Source: Nematostella vectensis | Taxonomy: Eukaryota; Cnidaria; Anthozoa; Actiniaria; Edwardsiidae | Assembly: GCF_932526225.1 (NCBI RefSeq) | Contig: NC_064035.1 | Coordinates: 3,037,501 to 3,101,500, forward strand | Reading direction: 5' to 3' | DNA: 64,000 nucleotides | Shown: positions 12,854 to 24,704 of the stretch, piece by piece | How the letters are laid out: each line of letters begins with the position of its first letter | How positions within the stretch are numbered: position 1 is the stretch's first letter | Translations under genes and position numbers: made by a program | The notes under the pieces: generated by a model | Told to the model about the DNA's origin: nothing | Databases searched by the model: none | What the model saw: the letters and a program-made list of their open reading frames with translations, nothing else

Positions 12854-15800
12854 ATGACTAGAAGATCGTGGAGATATTTGCTGATTCTCTTGACTATTTG
12901 GCTTCTAATACTCGCCTACATGGGCTGGAATTTGCTTGTGCTTGTCGAAGACTCAAACAAAAATCAGGCGGCTTTAGACAGAAAGGACAGACATGTAGAT
13001 TTATTAAATACCCAAAACCAAAGACTCAAGCAAATGGTATCAGAACTAGAATCACAGAAGGAAAGCCTAGAATCGCAGATATTATCGAAGGAAAAAAAGA
13101 TTCAAACTTTGAAACGATTCAGTGACAAAAAGCCTCAAGTTATCGTAGAGAAACAAATTGTTCAAGTGCCTGGAACTGGATCTAGCCTTAGCAAGAAAGA
13201 AATAGCACACCATGCTAGTGATACATGTTCGCCAAGCTTAGAGCACGAAAAATACAGACGTAGGGCAGAAAATGAAGTCCGAGAGATATTTTATTACCTA
13301 AGTGCAGAAATTACCAAGATAAACAAGAAAATTCCACAAGCAAAGAAGCAATTAACCCACATGCTAAAAATGTCTGAGACGCTTCACCAAATGTTAACAA
13401 ACGACCTTGAAAAAATGAATAGCCTCGATGGGAAGAGCAAATGGCAATGGTCAGAGCATGAAGAACTCAGTAGAATAGTCCAAGAGAGAATTAAAAAGTT
13501 ACAAAACCCCAAAGACTGCTCCACTTCAAAAAAGTTAATTTGTCAACTAAACAAGGGCTGTGGATATGGCTGCCAAGTACACCATGTGCTATACTGTTTT
13601 ATTGTGGCATTTGGATCCCAAAGAACAATGATTATAGACTCAACAGGCTGGAGATACTCTTCTAGTGGATGGAGTGGTATATTCCTTCAGCCAAGTGAAA
13701 CATGTACTTCATATACTGGAGGCTTCTCAAACTGGCAAAGAAATAATGATGCCCAGAATGTGATATTACCAATAGTTGATAGTCTATATCCAAGGCCTCC
13801 CTATATGCCTATGGCAGTACCAGAGGACTTGGCTGACCGTCTTTCGCGGCTGCATGGTCATCCATTTGTATGGTGGATTGGCCAGTTTGCAAAGTACTTG
13901 TTCCGGTACAATGCAAATGTCCAAAAAGAGATAAATGAAAAGCGTGAGAGAATGGGATTCAAATCTCCAATTGTAGGGTAAGTGTTAAAACAGGGATGCC
14001 TTAAAATAAAGCCATACTAAAAAAAAAAAGAAAATAAGAGATACTTGCTTTAGTTATCAGGAGTTCAAGTTGCTATTAGAATAGAAATGTATAGAGTGTT
14101 GCTTGGGGAGACAGAAATCACTTTGCACTAGCAGGATGTTTGAGGAAAGATCACTTTTTTTAACAACTGGGTTTTTTTCAAAAATGGTGGTCAGTTAACA
14201 ACCAATGTTTCAGACAGAACAGATTCCCTTCAAAACCAGAGCTCTTTCAATCTTTTCACAAGGCATGGATTTATGACAAATATAGCCATTAACAAAATCA
14301 CAGACAGTTTTGGACAATATCCAATAAGAATTAGATATGTATGTTTCCATAGGGATCTAGTGTTAAGTTGACATTCCATATACTGTATATTATTTGTTTT
14401 GCAGTTCCAAGAATGCTAAATTTTTATTATAATTTTCAAAATTTTAATCACTTGAAAGAAGCAATGTTTTATTTATTCATGGAAGACTATATTTGTGTGT
14501 GTTTTTTTTCTGTATATTCAGCAGCACAAAAATTAATTAACTAGTAAATAAATGTTAGCGTACTCTAACACATTTCCAAAACTTTAAATTAAGCATTTTT
14601 ATTCCCTCTAAATGTTGTCAGGGTTGCAAGGTTATTTTTTTGAGTATTGTGCAATATATAATATGAAAAATAGATATCCTGTATAATAAGCAAAGACAAT
14701 TTGTTTTATCATACTACAATGTTGGCTGTGATTCTCAGAGTTTTGTTCCTAATCAGTTCTAAAATCAGCATTTTGTCAATTCAAGAATTGAGTCATATTG
14801 GCCCAATTTATAAACAATCAGGATAGTTTGTCATTGCTTTGTGCAGAAAATAGGAATCAAATAATCATCCAAACAGGAAATATGTTTTATTCAAATGTGA
14901 TGAATATTTAATGCAAAGACTTATAAGTGATCTAAGCTACCACTAATTACCCACAACTACCACACTAATAGATCTTTTTATTATTGAATGAGACGAAAGC
15001 ATTTGTAGTGGATATATTTGCATACATATAAATGTGTTTATAAAATCAAGGGTAAAGGAAATATATGACTGTTGAAGTTTAAGACAAATGTTTTTAAAAT
15101 TCCTGTGATGAAATATTAATAATGTACTCTAACATGCATCATTTTTTTAATGTTATTTAGTATACAAGTGAGAAGAACAGACAAAATCAATACAGAGGCA
15201 GCCCGCCATGAAGTAGAGGAATACATGTACTGGGTCCAGTTGTACTACAGCAGACTTGGATTAAATCAAGCCATTGACAGCAAGCGGGTCTATGTAGCAT
15301 CAGATGACCCTTCTGTGTTCCCTGAACTTCAGAGAAAGTAAGGTTTGAATATAATTAACTTAAAGAGGCTCATTAAATATGCAATGTTTATGCATTGTCA
15401 TGATTTTAGATTTATTAAAAAGGGGTTGCTATGGTCAGAGGCTTCTGGGCATTACTTTATTTTATTTTGGCATATTTGCTTATATTTTGTTTAAAGATAA
15501 TTAAATATCTTTAAATGCTTTCTTGGGCAATATTTAAATAATCTTTTAATCTTTGAGCTGGCTATGGAGAGAGCAAAGGGGGCACTTTATGGAGAGAGCC
15601 AAATATATAGTTAGGAGGTGGTAATAATGGCTGCAGTTGGACTATTTTACTTTATAATCCACTGATTAATATGCTCTCACCCTGTCAGATACCCTGATTA
15701 TACCTTCATCAGTGACCAGGATATATCCAAGTCAGCAGGTATTGCCTCGCGCTACAGTGATGCGTCATTGCATGGTGTCATCTTTGACATCCAGATGCTG

Positions 15801-17010
15801 TCTGAGTGTGATTATCTGGTCTGCACCTTCTCCTCACAGGTACAAACCACGCCTATCTGATCGACCACACTCACCCCCTCACAGACCAAGCTAATCATTT
15901 CATATGCCACACCCATCCCCTCACAAACCAAGCCTATCCAATCACAAACCACCCCCATACCCTAACAACCCAACCCCATACCCTAACAATCCACAACCAT
16001 CCCCTAAAAAACATGGCCATCCCCTAACATCCCACACCCATACCTCAACAATCCACAACCATCCCCTAACAATCCACACCCATACCCTAACAATCCACAC
16101 CCATCCCCTAATAACCCACCCCCATACCCTGAAAATCCACACCCATACCCTAACAATCCACGCCCATCCCCTAAAAAACACGGCCATCCCCTATGGAACA
16201 TATTGGTTAAATTAACATTCAAAAACCTAAACAACATTAACCAAAAATTAAACATTTATTTACTACCAATGAAGCACATGAATGCTTGGGTGCAACTTCA
16301 TTAGAAATTGCCATGTCCCTATTTCTTACTCCTGTCATCTCAAAAAGAGCCTTCATTCCTGGCCTTAGTTACAGAGTCCAAGCCTCAGACATTCCTCACT
16401 ACTACACAGGAAGGGTTTGGGATGGACATTTCATTTCTTCACCATGGCCTCTTTAAATTCACTGGGGGGTTGCAGGTTTCTGCTGCCTGCACATCAGAAT
16501 CATAGAACATGTTAATTCAAGCTACAAAAAAAACATGATCAAATCTATATGACACTTCCAAACTTCCCAGGCATGTTACATAACTTGTTATCTGTGTTTC
16601 TGATTCCCTCAATCAAACACATGTTGTATTGTTGTACTGTAGTTGATATTTGGCTCAATGAGAACCCCATTTTATCTTACAATCTTTCCCCTTGCCAGGT
16701 GTGCCGAGTAGGTTATGAGATAATGCAATCAAAGCATCCAGATGCTTCTAGAAAATTCCAATCTCTTGATGACATCTACTACTTTGGCGGTCAATCAGGG
16801 CACAATGTCCGAGCCATTCTTCCGCACACCGCAGAGACCAGAGAAGAAATTGATCTAGAAGTAGGTGACCTGATAGGGATAGCTGGTAACCACTGGGATG
16901 GCTACTCCAAAGGGACAAATCACAGGACAGGTCAGATGGGGCTATATCCTTCCTATAAAGTGGAGGAAGTCATGGAGACTGCACAGTTCCCCACCTTTGA
17001 TGATTTATAA
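12854..17010 (+). CDS. FUT8: FUT8, alpha-1,6-fucosyltransferase (N-glycan core fucosylation), complete
   Basis: Exons 12854-13977, 15161-15337, 15689-15839 and 16699-17010 join in phase to 587 residues, close to the usual 575 of vertebrate FUT8. The product is a type II Golgi membrane protein: residues about 7-31 are the signal anchor ([17 protein letters not shown]), then a coiled-coil stem, the cysteine-rich [12 protein letters not shown] segment, the GDP-fucose-binding motif VRRTDK (exon 2), ASDDPS, then [18 protein letters not shown] and DDIYYFGG. The C-terminal SH3-like domain ([29 protein letters not shown]) is typical of the family. The enzyme transfers fucose from GDP-fucose to the innermost GlcNAc of N-glycans. 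An unusually long first coding exon encodes the N-terminal 374 residues. The exon 3 donor (15839) begins a C-rich tandem array. Confidence 0.97.
13978..15160 (+). other. FUT8 intron 1
   Basis: AT-rich intron between coding exons 1 and 2; no gene, repeat array or RNA recognised. Confidence 0.7.
15832..16196 (+). repeat. Degenerate tandem repeats beginning at the FUT8 exon 3 donor
   Basis: The exon end and donor CCTCACAG|GTACAAACCACGCC is followed by diverged copies (CCCCTCACAGACCAAGC at about 15876, CCCCTCACAAACCAAGCC at about 15917), then by about 18-20 bp units of the type CCCATACCCTAACAATCCAC to 16196. Downstream copies have lost the GT. The array gives open frames on both strands that are not genes. 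Confidence 0.75.
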
Positions 17011-18649
17011 CCATAACAGTTTGTACAAATATTGCTCAATTTTGACACAGTAGAGTCAATGGTTATCATGCGACTCATTGCATACTGTAATTACATTATC
17101 CTAATTGACTATACTATGAATATGACTTTTAAATTTATTGACAGTGCTTTGTAGGTTTATTCTCCCTGCTCCAGCCTAAATCTTTGTGTAAATCCATTTA
17201 CATCAAAACTCGTTGGAATGACTTAATCCCTATGACAGCAAACAACAAGGTTTTTAGGGGTGTTTTAGTGACAGGGGCTGCATTTTTTTCAAAGCAGGGG
17301 GATGGAGCAAACGTGAAAAAAAGTCCCATATCTACGGTGCCGGGCCATGCTCCTCTTAAAGATTTGTGAGATTTTGGGGCCTCTGGCATGCCGAAATCGT
17401 TGTAGTTTTATTAACTGCAAAAGTTAGATTAGAGGAATGTCCCCCGCTGTGCAGTCGTCACTGAATGCTATGCAGACACACACAATTAAAAGCTGATGTA
17501 AGGAATTAATTGTGCTTCTATGTGTCTTTTCATGTATAGGTACTGCACAATAGGAAATTTTTATTCAAATCCATGTAATAGTTTCGGCTTCAACCTGCAC
17601 CTGTTATACAGTAATCGGAAAAGATGTGTGCCCTTCTATCCGCACAACAACCTACAACTACACAACTTCAAAGGTTCTGTGGTTTTTTTTAATTAGGTAC
17701 CCCCAGTATAAAAGTACTATATTACCATTGAACTGTGTTTTAACCAAAATCATAAATATTTCACACAACTTATACTGTCGCATAAATGTTAATCACTTTT
17801 CCATAACACTAGTGTATAAGCGTTATTATATTTTGATTCCCCTGGTGATTAATGTATCAACGTTCCATGTTTAAATAACGCCTCATTTTCACCCTCTAAG
17901 GCTAAGTTCAAACGTCGTATTATCCATGCGCCGTATTCAATGCAAATCCATATCAAGTCAATTGTTTCAACTTTATTTGCATGCATTTGAATTGAATACG
18001 GCTAATGGATAATACGACGTATGAACTTGGTATAACCCTATAACTTTTCTAGAGTCCTCTACTGTTTACATTTCTATCAAAACTCGTCAGTCAATAGGTG
18101 TTTTTACAGTCATTCACTCTTGCCACTATTTATGAAAATATAATTTTATAGAACTATTAAACAATACGGATAAAATAAAGCCTTGTCTACCTTTCCGCTT
18201 CCCTCTCAAGCTAATAGTCTTTTGATATCAGATTGATTTCAGACTACTTTCTTACCGTTTAACAAATAAATAAAAACTGTTGTTTGAGTTTTTCCACTCT
18301 AAAGATACACTAAGGATTATTTAAAGATCTTTCGAAAGTGGCTCTACAACCTATCCAATCAAGATGTGATTGCCATGTGTTCACAAATGACGTGTTGGTA
18401 TCGATACGCTGTTTTCGCGCATACGTCATCACACGGAATCATGCCTTGTCCCTTGTAAGAGGTGTAGCGAGATATATTAGAAAATCATGATTTTGGCGCG
18501 TTACGTGAACAAGTTAACGTCGTCGACTACAAAAAAAATACTTATTCAACTTTCCATGTCTATTTTAAACGTCCTCCCGGGGTCATTCAGATCACTTTCA
18601 GACCACCCATGGAGAAAGCACCCAACAATAATATCTGGGGTTTTTTTTA
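17011..18649. other. FUT8 3' flank
   Basis: Expected to contain the FUT8 3' untranslated region. Apart from the hairpin element at 17903-18028 nothing coding is recognised; the missing end of the guanylate cyclase domain was looked for here on the minus strand and not found. Confidence 0.5.
17903..18028. mobile_element. Palindromic MITE-like element, about 126 bp
   Basis: The left arm (TAAGTTCAAACGTCGTATTA, then TCCATGCGCCGTATTCAA) and the right arm, read in reverse (CAAGTTCATACGTCGTATTA, then TCCATTAGCCGTATTCAA), are near-perfect inverted repeats of over 40 bp around a short spacer. This is the structure of a small foldback MITE. A target-site duplication is not clear. Confidence 0.75.
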
Positions 18650-19735
18650 CCCTCATCTTGGTAACGAGGCTGCACAAATCTCCGTGCATCTGTCAACCTC
18701 ACCCTCATCTTGGTAACGAGGCTACACAAATCTCCGTGCATCTCTCAACCTCACCCTCATCTTGGTAACGAGCCTGCATATCTCCGTGCATCTGTGTCAA
18801 CCTCACCCTCATCTTGGCAACGAGCCTGCATATCTCCGTGCATCTGTCAACCTTACCCTCATCTTGGTAACGAGGCTGCACAAATCTCCGTGCATCTGTC
18901 AACCTCACCCTCATCTTGGTAACGAGGCTGCACAAATCTTCGTACATCTGTCAACCTTACCCTCATCTTGGTAACGAGGCTGCACAAATCTCCGTGCATC
19001 TGTCAACCTCACCCTCATCTTGGTAACGAGGCTGCACAAATCTTCGTACATCTGTCAACCTTACCCTCATCTTGGTAACGAGGCTGCACAAATCTCCGTG
19101 CATCTGTCAACCTCACCCTCATTTTGGTAACGAGGCTACACAAATCTCCGTGCATCTCTCAACCTCACCCTCATCTTGGTAACGAGCCTGCATATCTCCG
19201 TGCATCTCTCAACCTCACCCTCATCTTGGTAACGAGGCTGCATATCTCCGTGCATCTGTCAACATCACCCTCATCTTGGTAACGAGCCTGCATATCTCCG
19301 TGCATCTGTCAACATCACCCTCATCTTCTCATCTTGGTAACGAGCCTGCATATCTCCGTGCATCTGTCAACCTCACCCTCATCTTGGTAACGAGCCTGCA
19401 TATCTCCGTGCATCTGTCAACCTCACCCTCATCTTGGTAACGAGGCTGCATATCTCCGTGCATCTGTCAACCTCACCCTCATCTTGGTAACGAGGCTGCA
19501 TATCTCCGTGCATCTGTCAACCTCACCCTCATCTTGGTAACGAGGCTGCATATCTCCGTGCATCTGTCAACCTCACCCTCATCTTGGTAACGAGGCTGCA
19601 TATCTCCGTGCATCTGTCAACCTCACCCTCATCTTGGTAACGAGGCTACACAAATCTCCGTGCATCTCTCAACCTCACCCTCATCTTGGTAACGAGCCTG
19701 CATATCTCCGTGCATCTGTGTCAACCTCGGAGGGG
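18650..19735. repeat. 50-bp minisatellite, about 21 copies
   Basis: Units contain CTCATCTTGGTAACGAG, then GCTGCATATCTCCGTGCATCTG. Period 50 is read from 19441 to 19491; an alternative unit has CACAAATC in place of TATC. It lies between the convergent 3' ends of FUT8 and the cyclase. Short open frames across it on both strands are by-products. Confidence 0.9.
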
Positions 19736-21181
19736 ACCAGGGTGTACAACCAATCTAAATTCCATTAAAATGCATTTTTTAAAAGCACAAACAATGAAGA
19801 GCGTTTATTTTCTTTTGGCTGGAATTACAAGTGGTTTTCTTCTAACAAGCAGTTTTTTTTATCATTTACCTAATCCTGTGCTCTTTACTTATTGACTAAT
19901 TGGGATTTGGACAACCGACCGCAGCCTATTTTGGATGAGTTTTTATCGCAACGCAAGCAGTTTTCTTGTGCTGGAGCATATACGCTCAGTTTTGTTGGGC
20001 TGGATGGACCAAAAAAATCGTCTGTCGTCCAAAGAACGTATTTGCTTTTTCCCATTAAGGACCTTTAGTGCTTTATCCTGTCCTGGACGTGATACAACGT
20101 TTTTTGACCGTTGAATATTTACCCAATTCAGGGACGGATAGAGGGGGGTGGATATCTACCCCCCTTTTTGAATAAAAAAAAATTGAAAATTCACTTTGTT
20201 TGAAGAGAATAAATGTCTGAGGGACGGGAGGTACTGTCCAATTTCCTTCGCCTTCTTGGCGTTGCAGACGCGACAAATCCAATTCAGCTTGAAGTATTGT
20301 AAGATCTATGTAATGACCTACCAATAACCACTTGATCAGTCATAAGCCGTCGTTCCGGCAATTATCCACCTCCCATTTTTAAATCCTGGATCCGCCACTG
20401 CAATTGTAGACTCCTACATATTAAATATTAAATACTCGTGTTTTAGAAAGTAAGTGTAGGTTCACGCGCGCCAGCCAGCCGATAGAAGAAAAAACTTTTC
20501 GCTTTCGTCAAGCATTCTGAACAGGGGCGGCGGAAGGGTAGGGCCCCCCACTTTTCTGAGCGGATGTTTCTTTATATATGAACTTATTTTAAACCAACTG
20601 GTTTCGAGCGGTACATATGCAACCGACAACAAATTTATTGAACAGTTGAAAATCCCGTGCATAAAAACCTAGGTTATCCCCACGTTCTTATAAATAGCGC
20701 TTAAGAATTTGAATTTGGGGGGGGGGGGGGGTGGGGGGGAAGTGTGTAATCGACAGGGTGAGGGAGAGATGAGCATGTCTGAGAGGTCAATGTGTTGCCT
20801 TGCAGGGGGGCGGGGGGGTGGGGAAGTGTGTAATCGACAAGGTGATGGATGGTCAATGTGTTGCCAGTATGGATTCCAATGCACGAGTAGTTGTCAGCGC
20901 CATCATAACAGCAGGACAAAACATGAACTCGACAATGTAACAGATCAAGGCGTTGTGGCCAAAGATCGCCAACATCAGTTAACATTGCTGGTACCGCCCC
21001 GCTCGCTATTACAAGCACCAGCATGATGTAAAAAACTCGTCAGTTTTGTTGCCTGTGTTGTTTGCTTGGGCCTTAAAAGTGTTATATTTGTTTCGAATCA
21101 TGACTAAAGCAAGTGCCTAGTTTCGAAATGATTCAGCCACAAGGTAGGGGTGCGAGTGATTAAAGCAAATAATGAACTTGC
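19736..21181. other. Intergenic region downstream of the cyclase fragment
   Basis: Holds a probable hAT-like MITE (20130-20401), a G-rich tract at about 20716-20739 with a duplicated flank ending GTGTGTAATCGACA, and no recognised coding exon. Confidence 0.5.
20130..20401. mobile_element. Probable hAT-like MITE
   Basis: Left end CAGGGACGGATAGAG and right end CTGGATCCGCCACTG are imperfect inverted repeats (right end reversed: CAGTGGCGGATCCAG). The CAG...CTG ends recall hAT-type non-autonomous elements. Only a 5-bp flanking match (CAATT) is seen, so the call is tentative. Confidence 0.5.
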
Positions 21182-22204
21182 CAGTATTAATGCCGATGCG
21201 TAGCTGCAGTTGGTCGTGCGGTTGATGTGGGATGTGAAATACGGTCATATGACTAAGTAGCTCTAATGCCATGCTAGCTATCTCTGCCGCGTGTTGATTT
21301 CCATTCAACACAGGACATCCGCTGACCACCATGTACGCGTCACCGATAGTCTCCACCTAAAACACGGATCGACGGATAAAGAGGAGAACATAAACACTAA
21401 AGAAATTCGTGTGTTGGAAAAATAACTGGGAACTGAATTGTAACTGATCCTCGTTCCTCTAAGACCGCTAAAGATGTTAGGCGTATTGTACGTAACTTAA
21501 GTGAGTTGCCGGGGCTTCTTACCTTATAAACATTAAACTGTGTTATGATCTCATCAAAAGCCACGTAGAGATTGTTCAAGAATTCTACGACCTGGATGCA
21601 AAAATAATACATTAAAGCGACAATCAGTAAACACACTACGTGAGGCAGTCGGTAAATCTTTGGGAGCGTGTCCAAAATAATGTTATGCGGCCAAAACAGA
21701 AAAAAAATGTTCATGCTGTCTTGAAGACCCTTTAGTCAATTGAGAATTGAAACACTTACCTGTAGTGGCTTGCTATTGGAACAGAGCTTGGTAAACCCCA
21801 CAATGTCGCTGAAAAAGATTGTGACTTCTTCATATTCTTCGGCCTGTACGTAGTTGTACGCCTTCAGCTGCTCTGCTATTGGCCTGGAAACAAAGCATGT
21901 AACATTCAAAGAATATATAATTACTACAACAACGACATCAGCACTACTACAATGTATAATTCGCTCTCCATCCAGCCCTATCTTCTCTTCAACTCATCTA
22001 TCCTCGCCTGACATCTAGGCTGGTTATTTCCTCCTTTTTTTGACTATTAGCCCACTTCATTACGGGAAATGCGGCACTAGCCTATTAGGGGTGGAGATCT
22101 TTCTTGTTTTCCGGGGATGGTTCTGGGTGGGGAAGGTGTCCTTCAAGATGGTGGCTTTTGTTTAATGGGGTTCCCTAAACTAAAGGATGGTGTATTACAC
22201 GTAC

Positions 22205-22224
22205 GGGGGGGGGGGGGGGGGGGG
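22205..22224 (-). repeat. 20-base homopolymer at the end of a cyclase exon
   Basis: Twenty G on the plus strand are twenty C on the coding strand, placed at the very 3' end of exon 22353-22205 just before the donor GTACGT. It encodes a run of about seven Pro between LLYRLHH and IAEQL. At its present length the frame into the next exon is intact. Confidence 0.85.
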
Positions 22225-23029
22225 ATGGTGTAGGCGGTAGAGCAAGCGGTCGGTCTTCTCCTTCTCCTCGTTGAGTTGTCTTGTTCGCTCGTCGACAAGT
22301 CCCGCCAGGTGGTTAGCGTCATCGATACCATGTTCTCGATGACATTCGTGTTTCTGCAGTACAGAAAGAGAACGTGTTAAGCATGCTTTTTGTAGGGAAT
22401 CAATATCGTATTGTCTTTATACTGAGACGAAGTTACACGTGATCAGTGGAAACAAGAGAGCATAAGATATGTTAAAAATGACAGATACGACGATCGTGGC
22501 ATAGATTCTGATTGGGGCGAGAAACATTCAGTATACACGCTATTACGGGATGAAATTAAACGACTAAAGAAGTTTAGAAAATACCATGAGAACTTTTTAT
22601 CGCCGTTAGCTATTGCCGCGGTTACCCCCTTCCATAACGTATTTAAAAAAGAAATATTTTCGTTTTTACCCTCGTCGATTACGACGAAGTGAGAGCATGC
22701 GTGCTTTACCTACCTCAACCGAATCATCCAGTTGATAACAAAGTACTAATGAACACCCCTCCCCCTCAAAATACTTTACCCCTGATAAAGTTTACCTGTT
22801 GCGCCCGCCTATCTTTTTGAGTCTCTACAATACGGAAAAAGTGCGGCCTTTCCTCGGGGTCCTCGGCCCAGCAATCCCTGATAAGCATCAGAAGATTCGC
22901 ACGGCCATCGTCATTCTGAAGCTGTGGCCGGAAAGGCGGGTCGCTGCACGCTAGAACCTTCTGGATGATCTCTGTAGGTATATAAGGTATATGGTTGAGT
23001 ATAGGTACATTAGATTGATACGTACGTAC

Positions 23030-23245
23030 CTCCATGCTGTGGAGGTACTTCATTCCCTAGGGGACAACGACAATAGAACAACATGAAGTATCATGCTGTG
23101 GAGGTACTTCATTCCCTAGGGAACAACGACAATAGAACAACATGAAGTATCATGCTGCGGACGTATTTGATTCCCTAGGGGACAACGACTATAGAACAAC
23201 ATGAAGTATCATGCTTTGGAGATACTTCATTCCCTGGGGACAACG
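23030..23245 (-). repeat. Four tandem copies of a 27-bp cyclase micro-exon with its acceptor
   Basis: The 27-bp exon (23056-23030, GMKYLHSME) is followed upstream in the intron by three further copies spaced about 60 bp, near 23090-23120, 23150-23180 and 23212-23240. Each carries CCCTAG|GGAATGAAGTA-type acceptor and exon sequence, with increasing divergence. The distal copies have ATGATACTTC in place of the ATGGAG|GTACGT donor. Confidence 0.85.
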
Positions 23246-23589
23246 ACAATAGATTACAACAATTGTAACAAGAACAACATAAAGTATCATGCTGAGTCAA
23301 CAGAGTCAATAACACTAACAACAGCAACAGGCAAGAAGTGCACAGACGAACGGAAGGAAAGAAAGAGCCCTGTTTACCGAGGCTATATCCATGACCATAG
23401 ATATCTTGAAAGCTTCGTCGATTAGGTATTCGTTGACCAACACATCCTGGAAATCAATTAGCAAATAAAATCTTAACAAAGGCTACTTCTTCAACCGTTT
23501 GAAGACCACTAACATTTTGATCTTTGATTAAAATATTGTATTATACGTACTTTGGTATTCAGGGAAGATAATGGGGATTTTAATCCCTA

Positions 23590-24138
23590 ATACTTGGGTA
23601 TCACCATGGTAATAGCATACCACAGTTACCCCGTCTAAGCCATGGTAATTTGGTGGTTTTAGCCGTGGTAATAGTTAGAGAGCATACCACAGTAACCCCG
23701 TCTGAGCCATGGTAATTTGGTGGTTTTAGCCGTGGTAATAGTTAGAGCATACCACAGTTACCCCGTCTAAGCCATGGTAATTTGGTGGTTTTAGCCGTGG
23801 TAATAGTTAGAGCATACCACAGTTACCCCGTCTAAGCCATGGTAATTTGGTGGTTTTTAGCCGTGGTAATAGTTAGAGCATACGAAATTTGGTGGTTTTA
23901 GCCGTGGTAATAGTTAGACCATACCACAGTTACCCCGTCTAAGCCATGGTAATTTGGTGGTTTTTAGCCGTGGTAATAGTTAGAGCATACGAAATTTGGT
24001 GGTTTTAGCCGTGGTAATAGTTAAAGAATACCACAGTTACCCCGTGTAAGCCATGGTAACTTGGTGGTTTTAGCCGTGGTAATAGTTAGAGCATACCACA
24101 GTTACCCCGTCTAAGCCATGGTAACTTGGTGGTTTTAA
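23590..24138. repeat. About 65-bp minisatellite in a cyclase intron
   Basis: About nine units containing GCCATGGTAATTTGGTGG and TTAGCCGTGGTAATAGTTAG, and ACCACAGTTACCCCGTCT. Shorter units around 23880 and 23990 lack the last block. It starts some 18 bases from the donor of exon 24257-24156 but does not include exon sequence. Confidence 0.85.
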
Positions 24139-24704
24139 CTCGATGCTATACTCACTTGCAAGCTGCCCTTCCTACAGTGAGACCAGACCAGGATGTTCGC
24201 GGGCTCAATGCAGGCGCCAATAAACTCATTTAGATTTTCATGGCTGATATCGCGTACCTAAATGCCGAAAGGTTATACAAATACTGTTAATAAACCTTTG
24301 CATCGCTATAATAGCGTAGACTAACGTAGATTTTGATTACAGACTTGCGTATGATATAATAGAAGAATTTTATTCCATGCCAATTAGAACCAGGACTTAA
24401 ACAATAGTACAAGATTAAGCATAAAAGATTGTACACCGAGCAAACCTTCACCTGTTTCAACTCGATGAGCACTCGCCGAGATAGATGGACATTCTTCTTG
24501 TTTAATCGCTTGATGACAATTGTGCGGTCCTGAAACGGAGTGACTAAATTATTAATTGAACTATTAATTAAATTAACTAATAGAGGACACTGCCGATGTT
24601 CTTGTGAGGGATGACACTCCGTGTTTGTCGCTGGCAGACATTTGTAAAATCTTAGAAAATAAATGCTCTACTTCGGTTCCTGGCAATTCTCAGTCGTATT
24701 CACT

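Larger units (their letters stand above)
21182..24529 (-). pseudogene. Receptor-type guanylate cyclase, internal gene fragment with missing pieces
   Basis: Exons recognised: 24529-24452, 24257-24156, 23446-23378, 23056-23030, 22971-22796, 22353-22205, 21883-21760, 21591-21523 and 21356-21182. The first four encode the start of the kinase-homology domain (VIKRLNKKNVHLSRRVL, HENLNEFIGACIEP, GMKYLHSME); the fifth encodes its end (EIIQKV, PPFRPQL, CWAEDPEERPHF); the sixth the dimerisation helix (LVDERTRQLNEEKEKTDRLL); the last three the cyclase domain with the metal-binding SDIVGF and [12 protein letters not shown]. This order is that of membrane guanylate cyclases, which make cGMP. Missing: roughly 80-100 residues of the kinase-homology domain between exons 4 and 5 (phases do not match across that join), the last part of the cyclase domain after RIGINTG, and all extracellular and membrane segments. 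It may be a decaying gene, or exons may be lost from the assembly. The final donor looks like GC-AG (ACTG|GCAAGT). Confidence 0.8.

Noticed and set aside
20701-21024. Further cyclase exon (contains CIGIHTGN)
   Set aside because: Only a few residues resemble the RIGIHTG motif, which is already in exon 21356-21182; the surroundings do not match the family.
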